Below are positions 1 to 6,346 of a stretch of DNA of 13,208 nucleotides, one piece after another (position 1 is the first letter of the stretch; each line of letters begins with the position of its first letter). Source of the stretch: an uncultured Oscillospiraceae bacterium. GTDB taxonomy: Bacteria > Bacillota > Clostridia > Oscillospirales > Acutalibacteraceae. Below the pieces are notes generated by a model, which saw only the letters and a program-made list of their open reading frames with translations, was not told the DNA's origin and did no database searches. The translations under genes and the position numbers were made by a program. The DNA is taken from assembly GCA_902461995.1 (NCBI GenBank), contig CABQAA010000023.1, positions 1 to 13,208 of the forward strand. The letters are read 5' to 3'.

Positions 1-309
1 CTCTTGCCGTCTTTATGGACATCTGTGAACGAAAATCAGCTTGCCGTGGAGGCGCGGAAAAGACCGGCAAAATCGTCAGCGGCGGACGAAAATTGTTTGT
101 GACTGTATGCGCCGCAAAAAGTCCTTCCGTGCGGATCGGATACGGAGGCTTCCGGGATAAGCGTTCGCTTGCAGAAAGAGCTTCGTGTCAGCACGGACGA
201 AGTTTACGGAATTTGATCGTACCCTAAATTCCTGCCGGACAGCCCAAATGAGTGGGTTGGTTGAATCTTGCTTCAACAACCGGCATTGCGCAGTCATTTG
301 TATATGACG

Positions 310-358
310 CTTCCCTTTCGGGAAGTATGCGCTGTGGGATATCCGGGAACCCCGGATA
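310..358. repeat. Two adjacent perfect hairpins
   Basis: CTTCCC (310-315) pairs with GGGAAG (320-325) around a TTTC loop. TATCCGGG (340-347) pairs perfectly with CCCGGATA (351-358) around a 3-nt loop. Neither is followed by a T-run, so they are not terminators. Confidence 0.7.
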
Positions 359-418
359 AGCCCTTAGTACTAACCTCACCGCTTCAACTGAATATGACGC
401 TCGTTTCGATAGGAAAAT

Positions 419-453
419 ATGACCGTCTCTTTGAAATAATATATGACGGTCAT
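419..453. repeat. 9-bp inverted repeat containing ATATGAC
   Basis: ATGACCGTC (419-427) and GACGGTCAT (445-453) are perfect complements around a 17-nt AT-rich loop. Two ATATGAC copies overlap the arms. Confidence 0.7.
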
Positions 454-615
454 TCCGAAAGCCGCCCCGTGATATGAACAGCAAGGCTTCCCAAGGAGAC
501 AGAAAAAGAAAACGTGAGAAACGACGCTCCTGACTGTGAAAAAGTACCTGGGTGAACTATGCCTTGCTGACAGTTTGATATGAGAGCTTTGATATGACCT
601 CCCTTTTGAGAGTTC

Positions 616-635
616 CACGCACCTGCGGGTGCGTG
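616..635. repeat. 8-bp hairpin with TGCG tetraloop
   Basis: CACGCACC (616-623) pairs perfectly with GGTGCGTG (628-635) across the loop TGCG. No T-run follows. It is immediately followed by the long inverted repeat at 638-707. Confidence 0.75.
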
Positions 636-637
636 TT

Positions 638-707
638 CCGGCTGTCTGCTGTTCATCATAAAGCAGAGCAGGCAGTCGTTTTGAAATGATAAACAGCAGA
701 CAGCCGG
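638..707. repeat. 20-bp inverted repeat, 30-nt loop
   Basis: The arms 638-657 and 688-707 match as reverse complements at 19 of 20 positions, with a single C/A mismatch at 654. The 30-nt loop contains a degenerate copy of the TTTTGATATGA motif. It is the longest inverted repeat in the window and could be a cruciform or transfer-origin hairpin, or a long RNA stem. Confidence 0.8.
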
Positions 708-800
708 GTAATAATAATCCCGTAAAAAGTCCGGACCGGGAATAGGATTTTCATTTTGATATGACCGGCGCGAAAATTGAATAGACTATGAGAATTTTCA

Positions 801-838
801 TCAGCAGAACCGTCATGGTTTTGCTGACGAATTTTTTT
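801..838 (+). terminator. Intrinsic terminator-like hairpin
   Basis: Arms 801-811 and 817-827 pair over 11 positions with one G-U wobble and a 5-nt loop, followed after four bases by seven T (832-838). A smaller inverted repeat (772-778 with 793-799) lies directly upstream. The transcript it would end is not evident, because no gene is seen to its left within the window. Confidence 0.6.
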
Positions 839-881
839 ATGTCTGCCGCCCACCTGTGATTTTCGTTCTGAAATGAAATAT

Positions 882-913
882 GCCTGTCGTTTTGATATGA
901 CGGGCGATTTTTT
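882..913 (+). terminator. Second terminator-like hairpin carrying TTTTGATATGAC
   Basis: GCCTGTC (882-888) pairs with GACGGGC (899-905) with one G-U wobble around a 10-nt loop, then GA and six T (908-913). The loop and 3' arm contain an exact TTTTGATATGAC. It may end transcription entering from the left, before the recombinase gene. Confidence 0.5.
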
Positions 914-1031
914 AAATGTTTTCTTGAAACGGGAATAAAACCACCCCCATATTGTTAAGCAGCAGTTTTAATTTGCTGTGAATGACTTGACTGACGGATA
1001 TTTTCGTCTGCGGAATAACTGCTGAAAAAAT

Positions 1032-1051
1032 CGTCAGAGGAAGGGCTGACG
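1032..1051 (+). promoter_or_regulatory. Hairpin directly upstream of the integrase RBS
   Basis: CGTCAG (1032-1037) and CTGACG (1046-1051) pair perfectly. The loop AGGAAGGG itself resembles a ribosome binding site, and the used site AAAGGGGG follows at 1053-1060. Such a hairpin could modulate integrase translation. No confident promoter was found for this gene. Confidence 0.45.
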
Positions 1052-1069
1052 GAAAGGGGGAAAAACCAT

Positions 1070-2179
1070 ATGCCAAAAGAATTGACAGCAAGGGACAATC
1101 TCACCGCACAGCTTGACGCAATCAAGCGTCATGCGAATATGAACTCCTACGGTTCCAGAAATCGGTACTATGACGCAAGCAAACGGTTCTGTGATTTCGC
1201 CGCCGATACCTTTAAGCTGCAAAAGTTTGCGAATGTGCAGGGCAAGCATATCCGTGCCTATGTAGACTATATGGAAGAAAAGGGGCTTGCTCCGTCCACC
1301 ATGCGCACCGAATTGTCCGGTATCCGGTATTTTTATGATTTTTCCGGCGGGAAGAATGTGCTGCCGGATGAAATCAGCAGTGCGGCAGGACGTGCAAATG
1401 AGCTGAACCGCCCGGATGCAGAAATCGCCGTAAATCTCACTTCCCAGTTTGGTCTGCGGATTGAGGAATGTGCAAAGGTTCGGACAGAGGATATCACCAA
1501 CGCCCTGCGGTATGGTGAATTACACGTTAATGGCAAGGGTGGACAGGAACGAAATGTCCCGGTGGAGACAAAGGAACAGAAAGCGTTGTTGATCCGGCTT
1601 CGGGACTATGCGAAGCTGCACAATTTGCAGCCGGGGGATTATCTCATCAGCCGGAGAGGAAAATACGGCGTACAGCGTGAGATCATGTCTCTGAAAAACT
1701 GGATGACAAACAGCCGGAAGGAGTTTACCGATCCAAACCGCACCGAAAAGGTTAAGCCGGGAGAAAAGCCCCGTACTTCCCACATCTCATGGCACGGCCT
1801 GCGGTATTACTACGCACAGGAGACCTACAAACGCCTGAAAGAACAGGGCGTTAAGGATGTGGACAGGCAGGTCAGTGAACGGCTGGGGTATCACCGGAAA
1901 GACGTGACGAGAATTTATCTAGACGATCAAAACGAAGGAGGAATGATAACCCATATCAAAAAGGAGGATTGTTTCTTGAAGCAAAAAGCAACGCTGAAAG
2001 AACTACGGGAACGTTTTGATGATAAACCGACAAGCAAAAGCGCTTATACCGTGGACGGCATTGCCTACACCGTTGTGAGCCACTATGCAGGTGAAAAAGA
2101 TATTGATGAAGTGATAGAGAAAATCACCGTAGAACGGGCGTATACCGATATGTCTTTACCCAAAACACAGCAGAATTAA
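1070..2179 (+). CDS. Tyrosine recombinase (integrase) with an in-frame TnpW-like tail
   Basis: This is a site-specific tyrosine recombinase that would cut and rejoin DNA for excision or integration of the element. An N-terminal SAM-like DNA-binding domain spans about residues 15-95. The catalytic set is visible: Arg130 (FGLRIEEC), a likely Lys156 (GKGG), His242 and Arg245 (WHGLR), His275 (LGYHR) and nucleophile Tyr283 (RIYL). The ATG follows AAAGGGGG by nine bases. The linker before Arg130 looks short for the family, so a small internal deletion is possible. Oddly, the frame does not stop after the catalytic tyrosine. It continues from about residue 303 into a domain that resembles TnpW, which normally is a separate gene. 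In another frame TGA-TAA lies at 1944-1949, so a one-base indel could have removed the original stop. Confidence 0.85.
   Translation: MPKELTARDNLTAQLDAIKRHANMNSYGSRNRYYDASKRFCDFAADTFKLQKFANVQGKHIRAYVDYMEEKGLAPSTMRTELSGIRYFYDFSGGKNVLPDEISSAAGRANELNRPDAEIAVNLTSQFGLRIEECAKVRTEDITNALRYGELHVNGKGGQERNVPVETKEQKALLIRLRDYAKLHNLQPGDYLISRRGKYGVQREIMSLKNWMTNSRKEFTDPNRTEKVKPGEKPRTSHISWHGLRYYYAQETYKRLKEQGVKDVDRQVSERLGYHRKDVTRIYLDDQNEGGMITHIKKEDCFLKQKATLKELRERFDDKPTSKSAYTVDGIAYTVVSHYAGEKDIDEVIEKITVERAYTDMSLPKTQQN
1976..2179 (+). CDS. Possible separate TnpW-like protein from an internal TTG start
   Basis: The last 67 codons of the integrase frame look like a free-standing small protein. AAGGAGG at 1961-1967 lies eight bases before TTG at 1976, which suits independent initiation. 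The product (KQKATLKELRERFDD at its start, then AYTVDGIAYTVVSHY) resembles the small TnpW proteins encoded just upstream of TnpX-type serine recombinases in Tn4451-like transposons, whose function is not established. The downstream neighbour here is indeed such a recombinase remnant. Whether it is made as a fusion, separately or both cannot be decided from sequence. The family assignment is from memory of sequence character and is moderate. Confidence 0.45.
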   Translation: MKQKATLKELRERFDDKPTSKSAYTVDGIAYTVVSHYAGEKDIDEVIEKITVERAYTDMSLPKTQQN

Positions 2180-2192
2180 CGCAGCAGGTCAG

Positions 2193-2250
2193 GCGGCTTG
2201 ATTGCAGTATGCGAAATGTGGTATAATTGAAGCATACAAAATCAAGCCGC
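2193..2250 (+). promoter_or_regulatory. Promoter enclosed in a compound inverted repeat
   Basis: TTGATT (2198-2203) and TATAAT (2222-2227) are 18 bases apart, with an extended -10 TGG at 2219-2221. The promoter lies inside an inverted repeat: GCGGCTTGATT (2193-2203) matches AATCAAGCCGC (2240-2250) perfectly, and an inner GTATGC (2207-2212) matches GCATAC (2232-2237). The outer left arm contains the -35 box, and the loop contains the -10 box. It drives the tnpX-like remnant. The symmetry suits a repressor or recombinase binding site. Confidence 0.7.
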
Positions 2251-2273
2251 TTTGACAGAATAGAAGTAAAAGA

Positions 2274-2791
2274 ATGGTGTCAAAGCAAAAACTAAATACG
2301 AAAGCCGGGCTGTATTTCAGACTATCCAAAGATGATGAGCGTGCCGGTGAGTCCCTATCCATTGAGAACCCAAAATACATCTTGTGCTTGAGAACGAAAA
2401 TGCCGTCCGTCAGGAGTATGTAAGCAGACTGAGCAGGCAGACCGAAAAGCAGAATATTGTTGACCGCAAAAGGAGCAGAAAACTGGCGGCAAGGCTTTCG
2501 GAACTGGAACGGCTGACATCTTCGGTATACGAGGACAAGGTGACAGGCAAAATCCCGGAGGAAGTCTGTATCAGTCTGCTTGAAAAGTATCAGGCAGAGA
2601 AAATTTCCGTAAAGTCAGAACTTGCGGAATTGGAGCGCAAAGCAGCGGACACCCGGCGGGAGCAGGCAGATGTGGACGAATGCCCCGGCAAGTACAGCAA
2701 AGCTCCGAGAGAAATCCACATTTATTACAAGCTGATTGACAAGCAAGACAGTCAGCAGCAAAAACTCTCTTGGCAAAATCTTAATGTGTGA
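2274..2791 (+). pseudogene. TnpX-like large serine recombinase, internally deleted and frameshifted
   Basis: The first 37 codons from ATG 2274 match the N-terminus of a large serine recombinase, including the catalytic serine context YFRLSKDD and the SIEN motif. After about 2383 this frame runs out to a TAA at about 2415-2417. A different frame (about 2384-2791) then carries the coiled-coil and C-terminal part of the same family, ending in REIHIYYKLID. Most of the catalytic domain, the recombinase domain and the zinc ribbon are missing. Relatives are roughly 500-550 residues. A second, smaller deletion is likely near KYSKAPREIHIYY, where family members usually have a longer segment. The gene cannot make a working recombinase, so this transposon end is dead for self-mobilisation. 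Confidence 0.8.
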
Positions 2792-2909
2792 CGATTCTTG
2801 ATTTGTACTACCGTGCACATCTTTACCTTTATGATGGCAAAAGTTTGCCGTCCCGTTATTCTCATGCCGCAGGGATAAAAATGCGGAAACGAGGGAGACG
2901 TGCCGGTCA

Positions 2910-3614
2910 TCAGGCCGTCCCGTCCTCCTGCTGGCGTACGTACATACGCCGCCAGCTCACGAATCCATAGATATCGTTTATGAAAAACGTCACGAAACAG
3001 ATCGCGACCGAAACGTAAGCCGCATCGGCTATGGCTGCCAAAACCCATAGAACGATCAGCACCAAATCGTTAGCGGCATAGCCAAGCGCGTAAAAAGCGC
3101 TTCTTCTGAAAGTCAGATAAACGGCCAGAAAACTCGTCGTGACGGAGATGGTGCTCGGTATCAGGTTCGCCGTGTTAAACGCTTTTAAAATAAAGAAAAA
3201 CAGGACGGTGACGCCGGCGGCGAGCAGGCTCATCCACACAATTTCTTTTCCTCCAAGGCGATTTACCCGGACCTCCGACCGGTTGCCGTTGTAGGGATGC
3301 CGCAGCCATGAAAGCAGGGCCAAAACGGCCATGGGGGCCGTCATGCCAAGATACGTAATCATCTCTCCATAATAGGAAAAACCCAGAGATATAAAGCCGT
3401 AGAAAATACTGAACAGAATCATCAAGAGCTGTCCAAGCGGGTTCCCTTTGGCATTGAAAAGCAAGGAAGTAACCCCGATGATGGAGGCGATCAGCGTCGG
3501 GTAGTTCTCTTTGTCGAATAAGTAGAAGGAGCCCGTAATCAGCAAAACCGAGGAAGACCATAATACAATTTCTCCTTTGGTAAAATAATTCAATAAAGAT
3601 TTGACTTTGTTCAT
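2910..3614 (-). CDS. pnuC: PnuC-family vitamin/nicotinamide riboside permease
   Basis: This 234-residue protein has about seven hydrophobic segments and is a PnuC-type facilitator. Family members carry nicotinamide riboside (PnuC), thiamine (PnuT) or riboflavin (PnuX/RibM), the substrate being trapped by phosphorylation inside the cell. Family marks are NAKGNPLGQ near residue 53 and FINDIYGFVSWRRM near the C-terminus, matching the N-x-x-YG-x-x-W pattern. The start is the ATG at 3612-3614, because GGAGG lies eight bases before it; a longer frame to 3659 would run through the leader terminator. The gene stands alone, opposite to its neighbours, with no NAD, thiamine or riboflavin gene in view, so the vitamin cannot be named from context. 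Confidence 0.85.
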   Translation of the reverse strand: MNKVKSLLNYFTKGEIVLWSSSVLLITGSFYLFDKENYPTLIASIIGVTSLLFNAKGNPLGQLLMILFSIFYGFISLGFSYYGEMITYLGMTAPMAVLALLSWLRHPYNGNRSEVRVNRLGGKEIVWMSLLAAGVTVLFFFILKAFNTANLIPSTISVTTSFLAVYLTFRRSAFYALGYAANDLVLIVLWVLAAIADAAYVSVAICFVTFFINDIYGFVSWRRMYVRQQEDGTA

Positions 3615-3715
3615 ACAGACATCCTCCAAAAAATAAGCATCCGCGTACACATCTTCCAAGACCTAACGATGTGTAAACGGATGCTCTCGCATGCACTACC
3701 CGGTGGCAGTTTATT
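3615..3715 (-). promoter_or_regulatory. pnuC leader with attenuator terminator
   Basis: Read on the minus strand, the leader ends in a long stem. AGCATCCG (complement of 3678-3685) pairs with CGGATGCT (3636-3643), then after a 2x2 internal loop TACACATC (3668-3675) pairs with GATGTGTA (3646-3653), with a 14-nt loop. TATTTTTT follows at once (3628-3635), and the ribosome binding site lies directly after. This is an intrinsic terminator placed to block pnuC. An upstream hairpin (3695-3710) and a competing small hairpin ATGC-GAGA-GCAT (3681-3692), which shares bases with the terminator stem, suggest switching. I cannot match it to a known riboswitch class. A 9-codon leader ORF (3692 down to 3663) ends in the terminator loop. 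Confidence 0.7.
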
Positions 3716-3722
3716 TTTTTCG

Positions 3723-3751
3723 ATTATATCACCCGGCCGCAACATCGTCAA
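3723..3751 (-). promoter_or_regulatory. pnuC promoter
   Basis: On the minus strand TTGACG (3746-3751) and TATAAT (3723-3728) are 17 bases apart with TGA just before the -10 box. Transcription would start near 3715, giving a leader of about 100 nt. It shares the extended -10 TGATATAAT with the sugar-locus promoters but lacks their upstream TATATC half-site. Confidence 0.8.
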
Positions 3752-3881
3752 GAGCCGTATAGCTTCCCGGGATTCCCCTCCCGGTACGGTTCTCGGCGGG
3801 TTTGCCGACAAGGGGATTTTACCCGTCTGACAGCACGGCGGACAAAAAATATCACAGTTCCACATAAAACAATCTCAGGGC

Positions 3882-3910
3882 TTGCACTTTATATCTTAGA
3901 ATGATATAAT
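3882..3910 (+). promoter_or_regulatory. Promoter and operator of the ROK repressor gene
   Basis: TTGCAC (3882-3887) and TATAAT (3905-3910) are separated by 17 bases, with extended -10 TGA. The inverted repeat TTATATC (3889-3895), seven bases, GATATAA (3903-3909) fills the spacer and overlaps the -10 box. A bound protein there would block RNA polymerase. The same TATATC-N7-GATATA pattern recurs before the kinase gene and, with one mismatch, before the hydrolase gene. Confidence 0.75.
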
Positions 3911-3961
3911 AGGGTCACGGTTGTGATCGCCATAAAATTTTTATAGAATGGATGCAGATGT

Positions 3962-5194
3962 ATGGGAACTTCAATCAACGGCCCCCAGATGCGCAAAAGC
4001 AATATCTGCACACTGCTTTCGGAAATAAAGAATAACGCTCCTCTCTCCAAACGCGATCTGCAGGACAGGACGGGGCTGAGCTGGGGCGCCATTTCCTCCA
4101 TCACCGCTATGCTGTGTGATAAGGGCTTCATCGTCCCCATGGGGAAGCAGCGGACCAATGTGGGGCGCAAGCCGTTTCAGCTCGATATCAACCCCAATGA
4201 TTATTTCATTATCGGGGTGGACCTGAACATTTCGGGTCTGTGTGGCGTGCTGGTTGATGTCAAGGGGCGGGTTGTCCGGGAATGGATGCGTTATCTTACC
4301 CACAATACGTACGACTGTGTCATGGACACGCTGACCGCCCTTCTTGACGAGATAGTGAGCGCTTATTCCCACAAGCACATCTGTGGGATCGGTTTGGCAG
4401 TGCAGGGCATTGTCGATTCTGAAAACGGGATTTCCGAGCTGCTGCCCCAGGTGCAGAACTGGAAGAACGTCCCTATTCAGAAAATAGTGGAGGAACGATA
4501 TGGCTTCCCCACCCTGATCCTGCACGACCCGAACTGTATTATGGAGGCAGAGCGTGCCTTCGGCGCCACCATGCTGGGCTCGGCGGACAACGCCATCCTG
4601 CTGCGTATCGACAACGGCATCGGGATGTCGGTTCTGGTCAACCGCACGGTCTATATCGGCTCCAACGGAAAGGCGGGTGAGCTTGGCCATATTTCCGTCG
4701 ATCGGAACGGGGCGCTGTGCGTCTGCGGGAATCGGGGCTGCCTTGAGGAATACGCTTCGGGGGAGGGGCTGATGCGCCGCTTCATTGAGCAGGTAAACCA
4801 GGGACGGAAGTCTTTGGTTTCAGCCTATGAGGTCGGTCTCAACTACCATATGCTGGTGGACGCGGCAAGACAGGGCGATCCGCTGTGTATGGATCTTTTT
4901 AAACAGATGGGGACATATCTGGGCTTTTCCATAAGCCTGCTGCTGAATCTTTTCAACCCGGATGTGGTGGTGCTGTACGGCAGCCTGGCCGATCAGCACG
5001 AGCTGTACGAGGACGCTATGTTCGAAGAAATTGCCCGCTATGTTTACAAGAATATACCGGTGAAGATTCAGTATTCCGGAATGGGGAAAAACGCGGCGGC
5101 CCAAGGGGTAGCGCTGGCGATGTCGGAGCGGGTCATCATGGCGTTTGCCGATGACATTATCGGCGGAATGGACGAACAGGACGTGACGATTTAA
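3962..5194 (+). CDS. ROK-family transcriptional repressor (NagC/XylR type)
   Basis: This 410-residue protein has the layout of a ROK repressor: an N-terminal winged helix-turn-helix (about residues 12-70, with LSKRDLQDRTGLSWGAISS and the wing-like VGRKP) and a C-terminal sugar-kinase-fold domain. The domain keeps ELGH (Glu240-His243) and the zinc motif CVCGNRGC (Cys253, Cys255, Cys260), but has GVDLNISG where kinases have DIGGTK, so it should bind a sugar effector without phosphorylating it. Such proteins usually leave DNA when the pathway sugar or sugar phosphate binds. It is the first gene of the locus and has a palindromic site on its own promoter, suggesting autoregulation. The ATG at 3962 has a weak ribosome binding site; ATG 3989 is an alternative. 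Confidence 0.9.
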   Translation: MGTSINGPQMRKSNICTLLSEIKNNAPLSKRDLQDRTGLSWGAISSITAMLCDKGFIVPMGKQRTNVGRKPFQLDINPNDYFIIGVDLNISGLCGVLVDVKGRVVREWMRYLTHNTYDCVMDTLTALLDEIVSAYSHKHICGIGLAVQGIVDSENGISELLPQVQNWKNVPIQKIVEERYGFPTLILHDPNCIMEAERAFGATMLGSADNAILLRIDNGIGMSVLVNRTVYIGSNGKAGELGHISVDRNGALCVCGNRGCLEEYASGEGLMRRFIEQVNQGRKSLVSAYEVGLNYHMLVDAARQGDPLCMDLFKQMGTYLGFSISLLLNLFNPDVVVLYGSLADQHELYEDAMFEEIARYVYKNIPVKIQYSGMGKNAAAQGVALAMSERVIMAFADDIIGGMDEQDVTI

Positions 5195-5227
5195 CCGTGA
5201 ATGGCCGTGTTGAGGGAGTTTGTCGCC

Positions 5228-5258
5228 GCCAATTATATCAATATATGATATAATTGGC
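5228..5258 (+). promoter_or_regulatory. Operator palindrome and promoter of the kinase operon
   Basis: A 13-bp perfect inverted repeat (5228-5240 with 5246-5258) surrounds the 5-nt centre ATATA. Within it lies TATATC (5234-5239), seven bases, GATATA (5247-5252). TATAAT at 5249-5254 with TGA before it forms an extended -10 box covered by the right arm. No good -35 box is present, as extended -10 promoters allow. It is the best candidate site for the ROK repressor encoded immediately upstream. Confidence 0.8.
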
Positions 5259-5396
5259 ACTCTAAATAAGAACGAGGAGGGGACAGAAAGGCGGATTGTG
5301 GAATCGTCACATGCACTTTTGTGTGATGGAACGCCTGGATCCGGCCGGATAGAAGCGGGGCTGCCCGCCCTTATACCGAAATGGAGGAGTGTGAAG

Positions 5397-6341
5397 ATGG
5401 AGTACTGTTTGGGATTGGATATCGGCGGCACCAAAACGGCGGTGGTGCTGTATGACCGCGAATTCCGCCGGGTGGGCAAGACGGAAATGCCCACCGAGCC
5501 GGAGCGGGGCTGCCGGGAGCTGGTCGGCCGCATGGCGTCGGCGGCCGGCGTGCTTTTGAAGGAAAAGGGCGTCGGCATGCCGTCGTTGCTCGCGGCCGGA
5601 GTGGCCTGCCCAGGCCCCCTGGATCTGCGGCAGGGCCGGATTGTGTATATCCCCACCATGGGGTTTGCCGGCGAGCCGCTCGCTGCCATGCTGGAAGAGG
5701 CGCTCGGCCTGCCGGTGGCCTTGGAGAACGATACCAACGCGGCTGCCTTGTGTGAGAGCGTCTTTGGACAGGGGCGCGGCCGGGAGCTGGTGGTGTATAT
5801 CACTGTCAGCACCGGTGTGGGCTGCGGCATCGTGTATGACCGCCGGATCGTGGATGGGGCGGCCTTCGCCGCCGGAGAGCTGGGCCATTTCAAGGTGGTG
5901 CGGAACGGCCGGCCCTGCTCCTGTGGAGGACGGGGTTGCCTGGAGGCCTATGCCTCGGGGACGGCGGTGGCACGCATCGCCTCGGAACGGTATGGCCGGG
6001 CGATGGACGCCAAGGCAGTATATGCTCTGGCGCGGCAGGGAGATGAACCGGCGTGCGCGGTCGTGCGGGAGGCGGCGGAGCATCTGGGCTATGCCGTGGC
6101 GGCGGTGTGCCAGCTGCTGGACCCGGATATCGTGGTGTTGGGGGGGAGCGTAACTAGGGATTACGATGTGTTCGGGGAACTCCTGCTGGCGTCGGCCAAG
6201 GCTTACATACAACCGATACCCGGCCGGTCGGTCCGGCTGGCGGTCTCGGAGTTCGACGGAGAGCAGGTAGCGCTGGGTGCCGCTTGGTATGCGGCACAAA
6301 AACGTGGGCTGACCGCGGCTCAATATATAGAGAAAGGATGA
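5397..6341 (+). CDS. ROK-family sugar kinase
   Basis: This 314-residue enzyme should phosphorylate a hexose with ATP in the cytoplasm. The ROK kinase marks are complete: phosphate-binding DIGGTK (8-13), catalytic Asp112 in ENDTNAAA, TGVG (139-142), ELGH (Glu161-His164), and the zinc motif CSCGGRGC (Cys174, Cys176, Cys181). Characterised relatives use glucose, fructose, N-acetylmannosamine or allose, so substrate cannot be named from motifs. The start is set by GGAGG eight to nine bases before ATG 5397; the open frame extends upstream to the operator but that extension does not look like a kinase N-terminus. A leader of about 140 nt precedes it. Its stop overlaps an ATG of the next gene (ATGA at 6338-6341), so the two are translationally close. 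Confidence 0.9.
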   Translation: MEYCLGLDIGGTKTAVVLYDREFRRVGKTEMPTEPERGCRELVGRMASAAGVLLKEKGVGMPSLLAAGVACPGPLDLRQGRIVYIPTMGFAGEPLAAMLEEALGLPVALENDTNAAALCESVFGQGRGRELVVYITVSTGVGCGIVYDRRIVDGAAFAAGELGHFKVVRNGRPCSCGGRGCLEAYASGTAVARIASERYGRAMDAKAVYALARQGDEPACAVVREAAEHLGYAVAAVCQLLDPDIVVLGGSVTRDYDVFGELLLASAKAYIQPIPGRSVRLAVSEFDGEQVALGAAWYAAQKRGLTAAQYIEKG

Positions 6342-6346
6342 TGAAC

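Larger units (their letters stand above)
302..901 (+). repeat. Seven direct copies of ATATGAC (long form TTTGATATGAC)
   Basis: ATATGAC occurs on the plus strand at 302, 392, 417, 441, 592, 759 and 895. The 11-mer TTTGATATGAC is exact at 588-598, 755-765 and 891-901, with a 10-mer version at 574-583 and a looser GATATGA at 471. All copies point the same way, and several form the 3' arm or the loop edge of a hairpin (293-308, 419-453, 882-905). A given 7-mer is expected about 0.04 times in 600 random bases on one strand. Possible roles are arm-type binding sites for the neighbouring recombinase, iterons, or repeated elements of a structured RNA. Confidence 0.75.
1..1069. other. Gene-free, hairpin-rich region of a mobile element
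   Basis: I find no convincing protein gene in this stretch. Short open frames exist on both strands (for example 15-227 plus), but none has a ribosome binding site or recognisable motif. What it holds is a series of inverted repeats (255-281, 293-308, 310-325, 340-358, 419-453, 479-487 with 561-569, 616-635, 638-707, 772-799, 801-827, 882-905, 1032-1051) and seven direct copies of ATATGAC. It sits directly upstream of a tyrosine recombinase gene, so it is plausibly a regulatory, attachment or transfer-origin region of the element, or encodes a structured RNA. The choice among these is open. Confidence 0.6.

Noticed and set aside
15..227. A 70-codon plus-strand ORF at the left edge
   Set aside because: No RBS before the ATG and no recognisable fold; it could be a real small element protein, but nothing in the sequence supports it.
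302..901. CRISPR-like reading of the repeated ATATGAC units
   Set aside because: Repeats are only 7-11 bases, spacing is irregular (17 to 151 bases start to start), and there are no cas genes.
2836..2849. GGCAAA-AG-TTTGCC as a pnuC terminator
   Set aside because: The loop is only two bases and no T-run follows on the minus strand.
5339..5350. ATCCGGCCGGAT palindrome in the kinase leader as a second operator
   Set aside because: It has no central spacer, no relation to the TATATC-N7-GATATA sites, and no second copy in the locus.
5220..5396. Upstream extension of the ROK kinase reading frame
   Set aside because: It would start inside the operator, is unlike any ROK kinase N-terminus, and ATG 5397 has a well-spaced GGAGG.
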